Source: a virus
IMG/VR virus record: IMGVR_UViG_3300018004_000004
Location: 124,001-188,000 of that record
Reading direction: 5' to 3' (one strand)
Length of the DNA: 64,000 nucleotides
The notes beneath the pieces are model-generated. The model ran no database searches and was not told where the DNA came from. It saw only the letters and a list, made by a program, of their open reading frames with translations. The translations under genes and the position numbers were made by a program. Positions 16,625 to 26,247 of this stretch are shown in pieces (position 1 is the first letter of the stretch; every line of letters starts with the position of its first letter).

Positions 16625-18749
16625 GTGTTTCCTCGAAGTAGTTTGAAACAAGATCGGTGAGTAGAACCGACATTATGTCGGGATCCGTAGTCTGTGCGAC
16701 TCGGTCTTTCGCCAACTGGCGGAAGGTATCTAGCGTCATTCGATCCTGATTAGTATAGTAAATCCCAGCCTCGTCACGTAGGCAAGTCTCGACGTACTTA
16801 TCGATTACGGCGGCTGAAGCCTTACCCCAGCTGGCAGCCGAGAAAGTACCCTCTGCCTTCAGACGGTCTATTTCAGCCACAAGCTTGTCATACAGGAGGC
16901 TTGGATCCATGGATGACCTTGCAGAATGCGGGTCTAGATTGCGTCCATACTGATTTGCCGGGCGATTCTTGTTGGCAACGGACTTAGCTCCTGCACTGGC
17001 CTTGCTGGGGCCTTTCTTACCTCTCTCCCCAGCTGCCTCTGCACCACGGACATACATGGCTTCAATCATACCCTGGTTCTTCAGCGCGATACCCTTCTGC
17101 TGCAAATCCAGGACATGCAAGTTATAGTGAGTCAACTGTGCATCCTTCTTGGTATAAGGAACACGCTGCAGTTCACGACGAGCTTCGTCTTCACTGAGCA
17201 AATGGTTGTTGAACAGCTCGATAACGTGATTCTGCCACTTGATGTGACCATCAACGTCAACGTCTGGGAAGACAAGGTCTACGTCTGCAAGAGCATTCTG
17301 AACAGAGAGGTTAGTTGGATTCTCTTCGAACAGCTCCTTGAATATGAACATCTTGAACTGGCCGCAGAACCAGTTAAGATCGGACTTCACGGAATCCTTC
17401 AAGTTCTGAGAGACGTTCTCGGCTGTAGCGCGGTTGCCGGTATCAGTCTCACCCATATCAATAGGCGATACACCCAGGCCAGTAAAGATACGGGCCTTGT
17501 AATGCTTCATGATCTCGGAAGGATCCGGAGCTTCACCTTTGATACCAACGACGTCTACGGCGACACGTTCGTCAGTGATGAATACACCTTCTTTAGGCAT
17601 ATTCTCAAGCTCTGCCTTGATAAGGTCGACTTCTGTGATCCCGTCAACCAACATGGTAGCGGGTGCATCCTCTGAACCGACCTTAACATGAAACAATGGG
17701 AAAAGGTGGTTAATGAGGAGCATTTCCACATTTTCTTCAAGACGGCGGAGAGCAAAAATATCGTCTCGCACGGATACGGTACGCGGGGTTCCATAGACAT
17801 GTCCTGGCTTGACGTCCCATCTGAAATGGACAACGTCTTCCAATCTGTAGTCCTTATACTTGCGCGCGGAGCCGTAGTAACGGCGCCACTTGATGATCTC
17901 ACCCTTCTGGTTAACGAACGGGAAGATAGAGTGAGGAGGTAGAATCATGTAGGCAGCTACAGGAGTCTTATCATCATTCTTCTCATTTGGTTCGCCGCCG
18001 GAAGCTTCTTCATCACGGATCTTCAGCAAGAAACAGTTCGAGATAATGAGCAAGTTGTAGAGAATGTCCTTGATGAAGTTCTCTGTAGTCATGCCCATCA
18101 TGTAGCCAATCTGATTCATACGGCTATTGACGTACTTAGTAAAGCGTGAGTTCATGCCCTCAATCTTGAAGCCCTGGCGGAACATCAAGGAGTGCTTGCG
18201 CTTTGTGGCCTGCATTAGATACGCTTCGGTATCGATCATTGTGAATGGTTCATACTGATCGTACTCAGGCAGAATCGTACCATAGTGGCCGTAGTAGCTA
18301 TTGAGATAATCCTTCTCTTGTTCGATCTTCTTGCGGATCTTCTTCTCAAGCTGTGGTAGATCTTCGGAACTCGGTGCAGCGTCAAGCAGCTTTATCACAC
18401 GATCAAACGAGGCTCTCTCTTCATCCCTATCTTTCCATGTGAAAGCATCCTTTGACTTAGGCTCAAGTGGAGTGCAGTTACGGAAGAGGTCATACGCACC
18501 GCGGATGCGCTCACCTACAGTCAGCTGATGAATACTGTGCTGACTACGATCGCCAAGACCAAGAATGATAGGATCGAGGTTCTTCTTGCTCTTCTTCATG
18601 TCTACAACAGCGAAGGACTTGCCGTAAACCTGGCCTCTCTTCTTGCGCTCGAGATTGTCGATACGCAGTTGTAGATTGAGAGCCTTCTGCTCTTGCAAAG
18701 TGATGAGAGGCTCCTCAACAGGTTTGGTTATCTTCTTAGCCTTAGGCAT
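16539..18749 (-). CDS. Portal protein
   Basis: This 736-residue protein is the likely dodecameric portal through which DNA is packaged. The middle contains features of portal cores: a helical TTENFIKDILYNLLIISNC, a beta segment AYMILPPHSIFPFVN with INGEI-like turn (NQKGEIIKWRRYYG), then DVVHFRW and GHVYGTPR. After these come DIFALRRLEENVEMLLINH and GVFITDERVAVDVVG. The segment ARIFTGLGVSPIDMGETDTGNRATAE is the well-known portal pattern in which a GVP/S-x-x-hG motif precedes a conserved N-R-A/S-T-A. The N- and C-termini are charged. It lies just downstream of the terminase region. The start follows AAGGTG. Confidence 0.85.
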   Translation of the reverse strand: MPKAKKITKPVEEPLITLQEQKALNLQLRIDNLERKKRGQVYGKSFAVVDMKKSKKNLDPIILGLGDRSQHSIHQLTVGERIRGAYDLFRNCTPLEPKSKDAFTWKDRDEERASFDRVIKLLDAAPSSEDLPQLEKKIRKKIEQEKDYLNSYYGHYGTILPEYDQYEPFTMIDTEAYLMQATKRKHSLMFRQGFKIEGMNSRFTKYVNSRMNQIGYMMGMTTENFIKDILYNLLIISNCFLLKIRDEEASGGEPNEKNDDKTPVAAYMILPPHSIFPFVNQKGEIIKWRRYYGSARKYKDYRLEDVVHFRWDVKPGHVYGTPRTVSVRDDIFALRRLEENVEMLLINHLFPLFHVKVGSEDAPATMLVDGITEVDLIKAELENMPKEGVFITDERVAVDVVGIKGEAPDPSEIMKHYKARIFTGLGVSPIDMGETDTGNRATAENVSQNLKDSVKSDLNWFCGQFKMFIFKELFEENPTNLSVQNALADVDLVFPDVDVDGHIKWQNHVIELFNNHLLSEDEARRELQRVPYTKKDAQLTHYNLHVLDLQQKGIALKNQGMIEAMYVRGAEAAGERGKKGPSKASAGAKSVANKNRPANQYGRNLDPHSARSSMDPSLLYDKLVAEIDRLKAEGTFSAASWGKASAAVIDKYVETCLRDEAGIYYTNQDRMTLDTFRQLAKDRVAQTTDPDIMSVLLTDLVSNYFEETHAEESTESSPDQGPEAEHDERSSASGNE
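16746..16757 (-). promoter_or_regulatory. TATACTAATCAG element inside the portal gene
   Basis: A fourth minus-strand copy of TATACTAATCAG lies within the portal coding sequence, where it encodes part of YYTNQDR. It is about 120 bases before the start of the small gene at 16624 and 320 before the protease gene. It may be an internal promoter or a coincidence of codon choice. Confidence 0.3.
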
Positions 18750-18757
18750 AGCGCACC

Positions 18758-20377
18758 TTATACAGAGAGATTAATCGGAACACGTAGTTGCTGAGTGGTT
18801 ATTTGCTTGACACCACCCGATTGAAGTACAGCTTGAACATTCGTCGGAGCTGTAGGTATAGCAGGGGGTGTAACAACAAGGGTGTTCCCGTCCACAGCAT
18901 ACGACGACCCGCTTTGCGATGATAAGCTGCTGACAAGAGTTCCGAATGACTGGAGTCCGACATTGGGAGTCACCGCATTAGTGTTTAGGCTAGTAGTGTT
19001 ACCTACCGCTGTGGGCGTATTGGCCCCGGATTTCACGATCGACTGAATGATACCCAGCGAGGAGCTTAGTGACTTCAGGCTGGTTAGAAACTCAGTTGTA
19101 TTGCCTTGGTTCGTTAGCTTGCGCAAACTCAAGCGCTGGATTGAGGCCGAGACAGTCTGGGACTGTCTGACCGAAGCTGATTGTGACCAAGACAGGTTAG
19201 CACTGAGTAGCTGTAGGCCTTCTGGTATACCACTCAGCGTGGCTGCTTGAGCCGCAGTGATTGGAGGCGGAGCAAACCCGCCGGCCGCAACAGAGACCGA
19301 ACCAGTGATTCCTACATTCAGTATACTACCAATATTGAATGATGCCATAGCAGATTGCAGGGTTCCTATAGCACCGCCAAAGCTGGCCGAAGGACCTATA
19401 GCTACTTGATTCAGATAGTCAAGATTGCCAGCATGAGATCCTACATCACTGAGCAGTCTAGGAAGAAGCTGATTGTCAACACTATCGTGTGCACTCTTTA
19501 TTGCAGGCTGATGCTGGAAAGCAATCAGGTTCTGCAACATTGCTATCATCCTATTAAGGTCCGAGGTTGGCTGAGTAGATAGCGTAGCCACGACAGACGG
19601 TAGAGACGTTTCAGTTGGATCGGGGGAAGCCACCACCTGGTAGATCCCCGCATAACTTTGTTGCCACTGATCCAGCACTCCATTGAGTTGCTCCGACAAA
19701 CTATTGCTAACATCAACCGAAGCTCCATTCAGATCCCGGTCAGACGAGCCCGATGGATTCTGAGTAGTAGCTAACTGTGCCGGTGTCAACTGCGGCACCG
19801 ACAGAATAGGATAGCCCATCAGGGTGTTAGTCAGGGAATCGAAGATCACCTGGTCACCCTGCAACGAGCGAAGTAGAATGGGAAGAGTCTGGTTATACTG
19901 CCCGGTGCTAATCAGGGCATTCTCAAAAGCCCTACTAGCTAGACTTACATCCGCGCGCTGCAATGGCTGAATCTGCACCGGAGAATCTGGTGAGTTCAGT
20001 AGGTCGAATCGAAGAAAGTTGATGTCCGTCTGCAATAGCTCCGTATACATCGTCATATCCATCGATGTAGGAGCATCTGTCACATTATAGATACGGGACA
20101 ATGCTCGAGCCAGATCCGGATTCGCTGCCAAATCAAAGGTAACGCCAAGCCCCTGGACCAAGGAAAGCAGAGCTTGCTGCAGATACGCTGCTGTATCATT
20201 CATGTCCGACAGTCGAGTCACCAAAGCTGCAGCATTGCTATTGGCAGCTGCACTACTGCCAAAAGCACTAGAAGTACTTACCGCGGTCCCTACTGGATTA
20301 GTGCTGGGAGAGAGCACGCTAATCGGCGGGATCGTCGGGGGCGGAGTGTAGCTAAACTTGATCGGTTTGAAAGACAC
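18758..20377 (-). CDS. Hypothetical head-region protein
   Basis: This 539-residue protein has a Pro/Ser/Thr-rich N-terminus, then long Leu/Gln/Ser-rich helical segments (for example AAYLQQALLSLVQGLG, LNRMIAMLQNLIAFQ) and a short beta-rich C-terminus ending LRVPINLSV. It contains no cysteine, metal or membrane motif. It starts with GTG at 20377, directly after the upstream stop, with a weak ribosome site, suggesting translational coupling. Its place between terminase and portal suggests a head or neck component. No family recognised. Confidence 0.6.
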   Translation of the reverse strand: MSFKPIKFSYTPPPTIPPISVLSPSTNPVGTAVSTSSAFGSSAAANSNAAALVTRLSDMNDTAAYLQQALLSLVQGLGVTFDLAANPDLARALSRIYNVTDAPTSMDMTMYTELLQTDINFLRFDLLNSPDSPVQIQPLQRADVSLASRAFENALISTGQYNQTLPILLRSLQGDQVIFDSLTNTLMGYPILSVPQLTPAQLATTQNPSGSSDRDLNGASVDVSNSLSEQLNGVLDQWQQSYAGIYQVVASPDPTETSLPSVVATLSTQPTSDLNRMIAMLQNLIAFQHQPAIKSAHDSVDNQLLPRLLSDVGSHAGNLDYLNQVAIGPSASFGGAIGTLQSAMASFNIGSILNVGITGSVSVAAGGFAPPPITAAQAATLSGIPEGLQLLSANLSWSQSASVRQSQTVSASIQRLSLRKLTNQGNTTEFLTSLKSLSSSLGIIQSIVKSGANTPTAVGNTTSLNTNAVTPNVGLQSFGTLVSSLSSQSGSSYAVDGNTLVVTPPAIPTAPTNVQAVLQSGGVKQITTQQLRVPINLSV

Positions 20378-20378
20378 G

Positions 20379-20795
20379 TTAAGTTACCGACTTAATAGTA
20401 CTGTTGAAAGACGCTTGGCTAGTAAGAATATCTTGTGGTGCAACCAGAACATTCTGAATACCTACTAGGGACAGCACTTGACTGCCTAGAGGCGCACTGC
20501 CAAATGCGGGGATGTGAATCAACGTAGCCAACATCTTTGCGTTGTTCAGGATCAGATTCTTAATCAAGCTCCAAGCTATACGCAAGGTATGGCTTGTGGA
20601 GGAGTACAGATTCATCTGGAACTTGAAGTCAGACAAGCTGTGCCAGTCTTGATTCATCAAGCCCTTCATAGATCCATATTGCAGATTCTGCCGGCCGGGC
20701 CAATCCTGTAGCTTAGTCTGTAGATTCAGACCTAATGAGACATGGAACTGGTCCAGTATACCACTGGCAAGATTACTCTGAACCTGGTCCGGCAT
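20379..20795 (-). CDS. Hypothetical protein coupled to the terminase gene
   Basis: This 138-residue protein starts inside the last 23 bases of the terminase gene, in another frame. It is rich in Leu, Gln, Ser and Asn, with amphipathic helices (IAWSLIKNLILNNAKMLATL) and a few beta segments (SLVGIQNVLVAPQD). No cysteines or catalytic motifs. Phage genes in this position are often small head proteins, but no resemblance is clear enough to assign one. Confidence 0.55.
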   Translation of the reverse strand: MPDQVQSNLASGILDQFHVSLGLNLQTKLQDWPGRQNLQYGSMKGLMNQDWHSLSDFKFQMNLYSSTSHTLRIAWSLIKNLILNNAKMLATLIHIPAFGSAPLGSQVLSLVGIQNVLVAPQDILTSQASFNSTIKSVT

Positions 20796-22836
20796 TTGGT
20801 TTCACACCTCTACGAGGAGCTATAAAAGCATTATCAAAAGGATTACCTTGAGGTCTTTGGTACTGACCTTGGATGGTGTTCGGCTGAGAACGCGACGGCA
20901 CTCTGCTGTTCTGCCCAGGCGGCCGGAAGGCAGCAGTTCTACTTGGAACTCTTGAGCTAGCCACTTTGTTCTTGCCTGGGATTACGATATGACTAAACTG
21001 CCCTGGAAGAACGATCTTGGGTTCGGTACCATCTTCCTTATCTGGCATCTGACGCGAAGGTACCTTAGAGGCCTCTTCAGCACGTTGACGAGCCTCAGCT
21101 GCTTTCTGAGCGTCTCTAACTGGATCACTTGGCCCTCCACCTAATGTACCGTGGGCAATCTGTGCGATACGCTGTTGGGCTGGTATGGCTGTAATACCAT
21201 ACTTCATTTCGACGCCAAGCAGCGCCAGCATTGTAGCATCTAGATCGTGGTCACCTTCTTTGCCGCACTCATAGGTATTGGCAAAGCCATGCTGAGACCA
21301 GGTCTTTACTCTGTACGCGCGCAGCTGGGCATCCAGAATGTTATCCGCATCGGAGTATTGGAATAACCCACCTTCCAAGCACATGACAGCACCTTCAACC
21401 ATGAAGGGCTTGGTACGTCTCTTCTCTTCTTCCTTATCAATGTACTTGGAGTTCCCGCGGTTAGGAACAAGCTTGTTGGTTACCATCTCGGCGCCGAAGT
21501 CGATGACCTTGACTTCCATCAGCTTCTTCGTATCCGGATCAGTTGCGTTCTTGCCCATAAGGCGAAGCATCTCATCCTGGACATTGCCGAACCCGCGGTC
21601 GATATAGACACCTTCACAGTGCCAATACTTATTCATATCCTTGATCTTGTCAAGGCTATCTTGTGTGGTAGTTTGTGGACCATCTACGACAGCGGACTCT
21701 ACCACTCGACGCATTTTAGATGTAGGGTTGTATTCGACTACACGAATACGTGTGCCTGTACCTTGGCCATTCCAATCCACACCCATGTAATAAGCCATGC
21801 CAGGTAGAGCGCGACATTGCTTGTAGTTGTAGTTCGTACGCGCGCGGTCTACATAAAAAGACTTGAAGACACCTTGTTTCAGGTCGCCGAACTCAGCCAT
21901 GAACTCATGACGGAATACATCATCAGTTCTTGCTTCACGTCGGCACGCGTCTTCATATTCCTGGTCGAAATCAGGATGCATCGTGATCGGAGCATAGAAC
22001 TCACGATACGTGGGATCCTGAACGCACATCTGCCAGTAGGTAGAACGCAGTCCTGTTGGCGTCGAGGCGCCATGAAACTCAGTATTACGATAACGGCGTA
22101 AGAGAGGAGTTACAGCCCCATAGTCAGCTTCTGTCAGCAGGTCTTGCTCTTCAAGTCTGATACGACGCGGTGATTGAGAACGGATGACATTGGCGCCGCG
22201 GCCGGATGACGAGCCGGCCGTGAAGATCGAGACCTTAGATCCATTACGGAACGTGATCTCAAAGTAAGGCTGCTGCTTACGTCCTTTAATACACTCACTG
22301 AGTTCGGGATTGTTATCGCACTGCCATTGAATATCATCGAACCACTTCTGAGCTTGTGCCTTCGCCGGGCACAAGATCAGTAGTTCGTAGTTCTTATGGG
22401 TTGTTATCTTATGGAGTTCTTCGATAACACCCAAAAGAGTCTTGCCCATACCACGACCCATGCGATCGATCTTGTAGCGAGCCGAGCAAGCGAGCACCGG
22501 CTCCTGGTAGTCACGCGGAGTAAACGGCGTAATCGTACCCTTGTCATCGATTACATGGATGTACTTCTTAGCCCAGTGAATAGGATCGAGGATGTCCCGG
22601 ACATCCTCTTCCTGAAGCTCTGGCTTACGCTCACATGTCTTCTTGATATCTTCTTCAGTATAGATACCTTGACAGATGATGCTGAAAGGCTTACCAGGAT
22701 ACTTCTCTTGGTATTTCTCGTGACAAGCCCTGCAAACAGGGTTATCCATACGCCGGAGAACATCCGGTGCAGTGGTCTTTCCATCCGATCGTGTATTGCG
22801 TTTTACGACCGGGAGTAGGAACTCGTCACGATTCAT
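20773..22836 (-). CDS. Terminase large subunit (packaging ATPase-nuclease)
   Basis: This 687-residue protein powers DNA packaging and cuts the concatemer. Residues 125-133 (RMGRGMGKT) form the Walker A loop, RRIRLEEQD (about 224-232) the Walker B strand with its acidic pair, and HGASTP (about 255-260) motif III. The C-terminal RNase H-like nuclease has its acidic residues in MGVDWNG (about 354), GVYIDRG (about 413) and DHDLDATML. The N-terminus carries CRACHEKYQEK and a later Cys, a possible zinc knuckle, which is an uncommon addition. The last 100 residues are Pro/Arg/Gln-rich and probably disordered. The start follows AGGG. No clear small subunit is adjacent. Confidence 0.93.
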   Translation of the reverse strand: MNRDEFLLPVVKRNTRSDGKTTAPDVLRRMDNPVCRACHEKYQEKYPGKPFSIICQGIYTEEDIKKTCERKPELQEEDVRDILDPIHWAKKYIHVIDDKGTITPFTPRDYQEPVLACSARYKIDRMGRGMGKTLLGVIEELHKITTHKNYELLILCPAKAQAQKWFDDIQWQCDNNPELSECIKGRKQQPYFEITFRNGSKVSIFTAGSSSGRGANVIRSQSPRRIRLEEQDLLTEADYGAVTPLLRRYRNTEFHGASTPTGLRSTYWQMCVQDPTYREFYAPITMHPDFDQEYEDACRREARTDDVFRHEFMAEFGDLKQGVFKSFYVDRARTNYNYKQCRALPGMAYYMGVDWNGQGTGTRIRVVEYNPTSKMRRVVESAVVDGPQTTTQDSLDKIKDMNKYWHCEGVYIDRGFGNVQDEMLRLMGKNATDPDTKKLMEVKVIDFGAEMVTNKLVPNRGNSKYIDKEEEKRRTKPFMVEGAVMCLEGGLFQYSDADNILDAQLRAYRVKTWSQHGFANTYECGKEGDHDLDATMLALLGVEMKYGITAIPAQQRIAQIAHGTLGGGPSDPVRDAQKAAEARQRAEEASKVPSRQMPDKEDGTEPKIVLPGQFSHIVIPGKNKVASSRVPSRTAAFRPPGQNSRVPSRSQPNTIQGQYQRPQGNPFDNAFIAPRRGVKPNAGPGSE

Positions 22837-22845
22837 TGGCCCTGA

Positions 22846-23172
22846 TTAAGGTTGAGCGGGCGCTGGGGCAGCCTGGGGAACTGGAACAGGCGCCGGAGCT
22901 GGCTTCTCAAGCTTATTGATTGTCTTGTAGTCCGCGAGAGCGATACCGTATTCAGTATGCGACAGACCGCGGTCCTTAAGAACAGCGATTACGAAATCCG
23001 ACACTTCTTGCGCTGCCTGATCGACAATAAGCTTAGCCTGGGCCTTGGCGTATTCTTGCTGACGTACAAGATGCTGAAGCATGGCGCTTTCATGAGCATC
23101 TAGCGGCTTTATGGCGGGAGCAGTCTCAACGGGCTTCGCACTGCTAATCGGGGTGACCTTCTCTTTCTTCAT
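22846..23172 (-). CDS. Hypothetical protein with Pro/Ala-rich tail
   Basis: This 108-residue protein starts at ATG 23172 behind a near-perfect AGGAGG site. The central part (residues 28-85) is helical and Gln/Ala-rich. The last 20 residues are Pro/Ala/Val repeats. It ends ten bases before the terminase gene, so it is probably co-expressed with it. It could be a terminase partner, but there is no DNA-binding motif visible to support this. Confidence 0.6.
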   Translation of the reverse strand: MKKEKVTPISSAKPVETAPAIKPLDAHESAMLQHLVRQQEYAKAQAKLIVDQAAQEVSDFVIAVLKDRGLSHTEYGIALADYKTINKLEKPAPAPVPVPQAAPAPAQP

Positions 23173-23226
23173 TGTATCCTCCTAGGGATTCTTAGAATAT
23201 ACCATAAACTCAGGATCTAGCCAAAC

Positions 23227-23436
23227 TTACTTAGGGCAGTTGGCACAGATAGCTGACCCATCCTTTTGGGTCTCATATCGCACTACCTTCCGACCACACT
23301 TACTGCAAACCGTTGCCCTCTGAGTAGCAGCCAAAACCACCTGGGCCTGGGCTACCACCTTAGGCTTATGGATCACCGCATAGGTCGACAGACCCAAGCT
23401 GACAACACTGATTATGATTGCGATGATTTCAATCAT
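23227..23436 (-). CDS. Membrane-anchored zinc-ribbon protein
   Basis: This 69-residue protein has an N-terminal transmembrane helix (MIEIIAIIISVVSLGLSTYA) and a C-terminal zinc ribbon with two pairs of cysteines (CSKCGRKV and CANCPK). It starts three bases after the stop of the fibre-like gene, with a weak ribosome site, so coupling is likely. The function is unknown. Another short membrane-helix protein lies nearby at 26632. Confidence 0.6.
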   Translation of the reverse strand: MIEIIAIIISVVSLGLSTYAVIHKPKVVAQAQVVLAATQRATVCSKCGRKVVRYETQKDGSAICANCPK

Positions 23437-23439
23437 GGT

Positions 23440-26244
23440 TTACTCGTAGACCACAAGAACGTTGCAGTTGGCTGTTGTGATTGCCAGCTCCAAGCCTGTA
23501 TAGAATGGGATCTCTTTCAAGTCCACATAAATAACGCCTGGGTTTGCGCCACCGCCGGTCGGGATAGCCCCTGATGCCCACAAAATCGTTCCTGAAGCCG
23601 CCGTATTATCGTATAACGTAATCGCAGCATTGTTCGTGATGTTGCTGATAACGATAGAGCGTAATGCTCCGGCTCCAATCTTCAAGTTGATACCAGCAGT
23701 TGTACCTGACTGGAAGAAGGAGATAGGAGCTGTTGAATCGCGCCCTTCACGAAGAATGGAAGCATCCCAAACTTCCAAACTTGCTGATGTGCTAGCTGCT
23801 GTACTTGTTGCCCAAGCATTGATTGGGAAGATAGGTATCTGATAGAGAACGCCTGTCGTCGGAGTGACCGAGTGAACGAGCAGGTTGTCTACGAAGAAGT
23901 AGGCGCCTGTCACACTGTACTGAATCTCATACAGATGGACGTTCGTGTCCAGAACGAACTGACTAACTACACCATTGAAGGAGCCAGATGTAACTGTCTG
24001 TATGCTGGTGGCATGTACAGTGTTGATTTGGAGCTGGCCGGAAGCGTTCACAGAAAAGTAACAACCGTTCTGTGGAGCAACAGTGGACAAGGTAACAGCT
24101 CCCCAAGCACGGAGAGTGTTAGCAACTGTGACTGCTGTCAGTCGGACGTTGGCTGCGAAAGCCAGAGGATGCGAGTGGATATAACGCCCGCTACGAACGG
24201 AAGTCAGCTTGCCATATGCACTAGCAGCAGTACCACTAGTAAGTGTAGCAATGGAGTTCGCCACACCAGCAGCAGAACCTGTCCCGCTGTTTGCCACTGT
24301 CCAAAAGTTCGTGTCCACAGAGGCAGCAAAAGGTACACCCACGACCTTGTAAGGCTGGTTGACAGCCAGAGTGTGGGCAACATTAGAAACGACTGGGAAG
24401 CCGTCCTTATCTGCAATACCTATGATTGACGTGCGCAGGTTGCCATTGATATCCAGCGAACGAGGAATAGCCTCGATCATCGGGGCAGCGAATGTTTCCA
24501 GACGGAATGTTGTGGTTGTAACTGCGCCATTGTTGGTGACGCGCACGCGATAACTCTTACCAACTGCCTGAACTGTGAGACCGAAAGACTTGCCCGGGAC
24601 ATAGGTATAAGAGTCTGTTACATCGAAGTGCGTACCATCACCAGACTGATCAATGAAAACCGTGCAGGTCTGGTCAGAGAAGAACATCACCTGGATGGCA
24701 CCGACGCCCAGAGCATTAGTTGTCGTACCAGTGAATGTGGCGCCTGAACCTATGTTAGCAGCAGATGTGTTGTTGGCATCCGCTGTGATATTCTGAATAG
24801 TTGAAACAGCCAAACATACATCGCCATCAGCATCTATATAATGATCGTAAGACGCTCCGTTATCTGCATAGAGCTGAGCAGCTACAACCTTGGAAACTGT
24901 CTGGTCTGCTGGTGTGGTGATCGAAGCTGCGATGGCAGCGAGATTGCCACCTGTCTCTTGTGCAGCATTGGCAGGCAGAGGAAGTGCGGCTGCTGTGATA
25001 GCAACGTTCCCACTATCGTGAACAGGAAGAGGATTGGTGAGGGCTGCTGCAACTGCTGAACCGATAGCTGCTGCTGTTGGAGGAGTTAGGGTTGTAACCT
25101 GAGCAGTTGGAAGCGGATTTGTAGCTGGGTTGCTTACGATTGCCGAAGCAATAGCTGCTGCTGAAGGCGCAGCAACTGCTGCTCCGATTGCAGCCGCAGT
25201 GGGAGGCGTAATAGCACTGATTGTACCAGCACTCAAACTGACTGTGCCGCTAACCACACCGTTGAATGTTGTGGGAGGGTTGGAAACTATAGCAGAAGCG
25301 ATTGCAGCAGCAGACGGCGCAGCAACAGCAGCACCAATGGCTGCTGCTGTCGGAGGAGTAAGAGTTGTGACTTGTGCTGTAGGAAGAGGATTGGTAGCCG
25401 GGTTGGAAACAATGGCTGCTGCAATAGATGCCGCGGTCGGAGGCAGAGTACCAGCGATAGTAGAGAGATAACCTTCTGCGATTGAATCTTGAACTGCGAA
25501 TGTTCCTGCGTTCGTGACTGCGATGGACTGACCAGCAGCCAGTGTGACGTTCGGGAGAGCCAGGACGTTAGCATTGACGCCAATGACCGTCTGTCCGGTA
25601 GGAGCAGAACCCCAAGTAGAAGGAGTACCAAGATTGACGCTATCCCATTGGGTGATGTTGTTCGTGCCGGTAACCGTACCGGTAAATGTGCCCAAGACGC
25701 GAAGGTTGCCGTTTAGATCGGTGGACAGAAGGACTTCATTGCCCTCAGTGTAGAGAGGAGCAAGGTTGGAAGCCTTGGCGGTGAGAGCACCGACGTTGTT
25801 ATTGCTTGGAGCCTGACCGTTGCTGGTAAGAGTTCCTACAACTGTCTGCTGTGCCGAGAAGTTGTCGATAACAACGTGGTTGCCCGTGCTGTTGCCGATC
25901 GTGCTCCACACATCGAACTGTGTGCCGCCAGCGAATGCTGTGACATTGAGACGATAGAAACCCCCTTCGCTACAAGTCGCTGCGAGCATTGGTTGGGAAA
26001 GGGGAGACCACGTATCCACGACTTCCCAATAAGCTTGTGCTCCCAGAACTGGGGTAAACTCGAGGTTGATAACGATGTTCGAGAACGTCCCGACAACATT
26101 GTAGAGCCCAAACACAAAGTTTCCAGGCTCCCCGTGAAAACGGGGAACAGAATCCTTCACAAAGTATTGAGTGCTTGGACCTGTGCCAGTCACCCCTGTG
26201 AGGATGGGAACGATTGTGCCGCGAACTATGTTGAGTACGCTCAT
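23440..26244 (-). CDS. Large fibre-like virion protein with Ala/Thr repeats
   Basis: This 934-residue protein has an N-terminal domain of about 130 residues that matches the N-terminus of the collagen-like protein at 28276-29232: both hold G-T/S-F-S, a W-x-x-V-x-x-W pair, and YR-x-N-x-T-x-F-x-G-G-T. Next come two or three copies of a PPTAAAIGAAVAAPSAAAIA unit joined by IVSNPATNPLPTAQVTTL, a regular stalk-like repeat. The C-terminal 450 residues are beta-rich (FTGTTTNALGVGAIQVMFF...). Domain sharing with a collagen-like protein suggests both attach to the virion through the same anchor. Receptor-binding is plausible but not shown. Confidence 0.65.
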   Translation of the reverse strand: MSVLNIVRGTIVPILTGVTGTGPSTQYFVKDSVPRFHGEPGNFVFGLYNVVGTFSNIVINLEFTPVLGAQAYWEVVDTWSPLSQPMLAATCSEGGFYRLNVTAFAGGTQFDVWSTIGNSTGNHVVIDNFSAQQTVVGTLTSNGQAPSNNNVGALTAKASNLAPLYTEGNEVLLSTDLNGNLRVLGTFTGTVTGTNNITQWDSVNLGTPSTWGSAPTGQTVIGVNANVLALPNVTLAAGQSIAVTNAGTFAVQDSIAEGYLSTIAGTLPPTAASIAAAIVSNPATNPLPTAQVTTLTPPTAAAIGAAVAAPSAAAIASAIVSNPPTTFNGVVSGTVSLSAGTISAITPPTAAAIGAAVAAPSAAAIASAIVSNPATNPLPTAQVTTLTPPTAAAIGSAVAAALTNPLPVHDSGNVAITAAALPLPANAAQETGGNLAAIAASITTPADQTVSKVVAAQLYADNGASYDHYIDADGDVCLAVSTIQNITADANNTSAANIGSGATFTGTTTNALGVGAIQVMFFSDQTCTVFIDQSGDGTHFDVTDSYTYVPGKSFGLTVQAVGKSYRVRVTNNGAVTTTTFRLETFAAPMIEAIPRSLDINGNLRTSIIGIADKDGFPVVSNVAHTLAVNQPYKVVGVPFAASVDTNFWTVANSGTGSAAGVANSIATLTSGTAASAYGKLTSVRSGRYIHSHPLAFAANVRLTAVTVANTLRAWGAVTLSTVAPQNGCYFSVNASGQLQINTVHATSIQTVTSGSFNGVVSQFVLDTNVHLYEIQYSVTGAYFFVDNLLVHSVTPTTGVLYQIPIFPINAWATSTAASTSASLEVWDASILREGRDSTAPISFFQSGTTAGINLKIGAGALRSIVISNITNNAAITLYDNTAASGTILWASGAIPTGGGANPGVIYVDLKEIPFYTGLELAITTANCNVLVVYE
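25040..25430 (-). repeat. Imperfect internal repeats in the fibre-like gene
   Basis: This part of the 23440-26244 gene encodes repeated Ala-rich units of about 35-45 residues (PPTAAAIG..., APSAAAIASAIVSNP, TNPLPTAQVTTL). At the DNA level, copies near 25,060-25,140 and 25,330-25,420 differ at many third codon positions, so the repeat is old rather than a recent duplication. Confidence 0.65.
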
Positions 26245-26247
26245 GAG

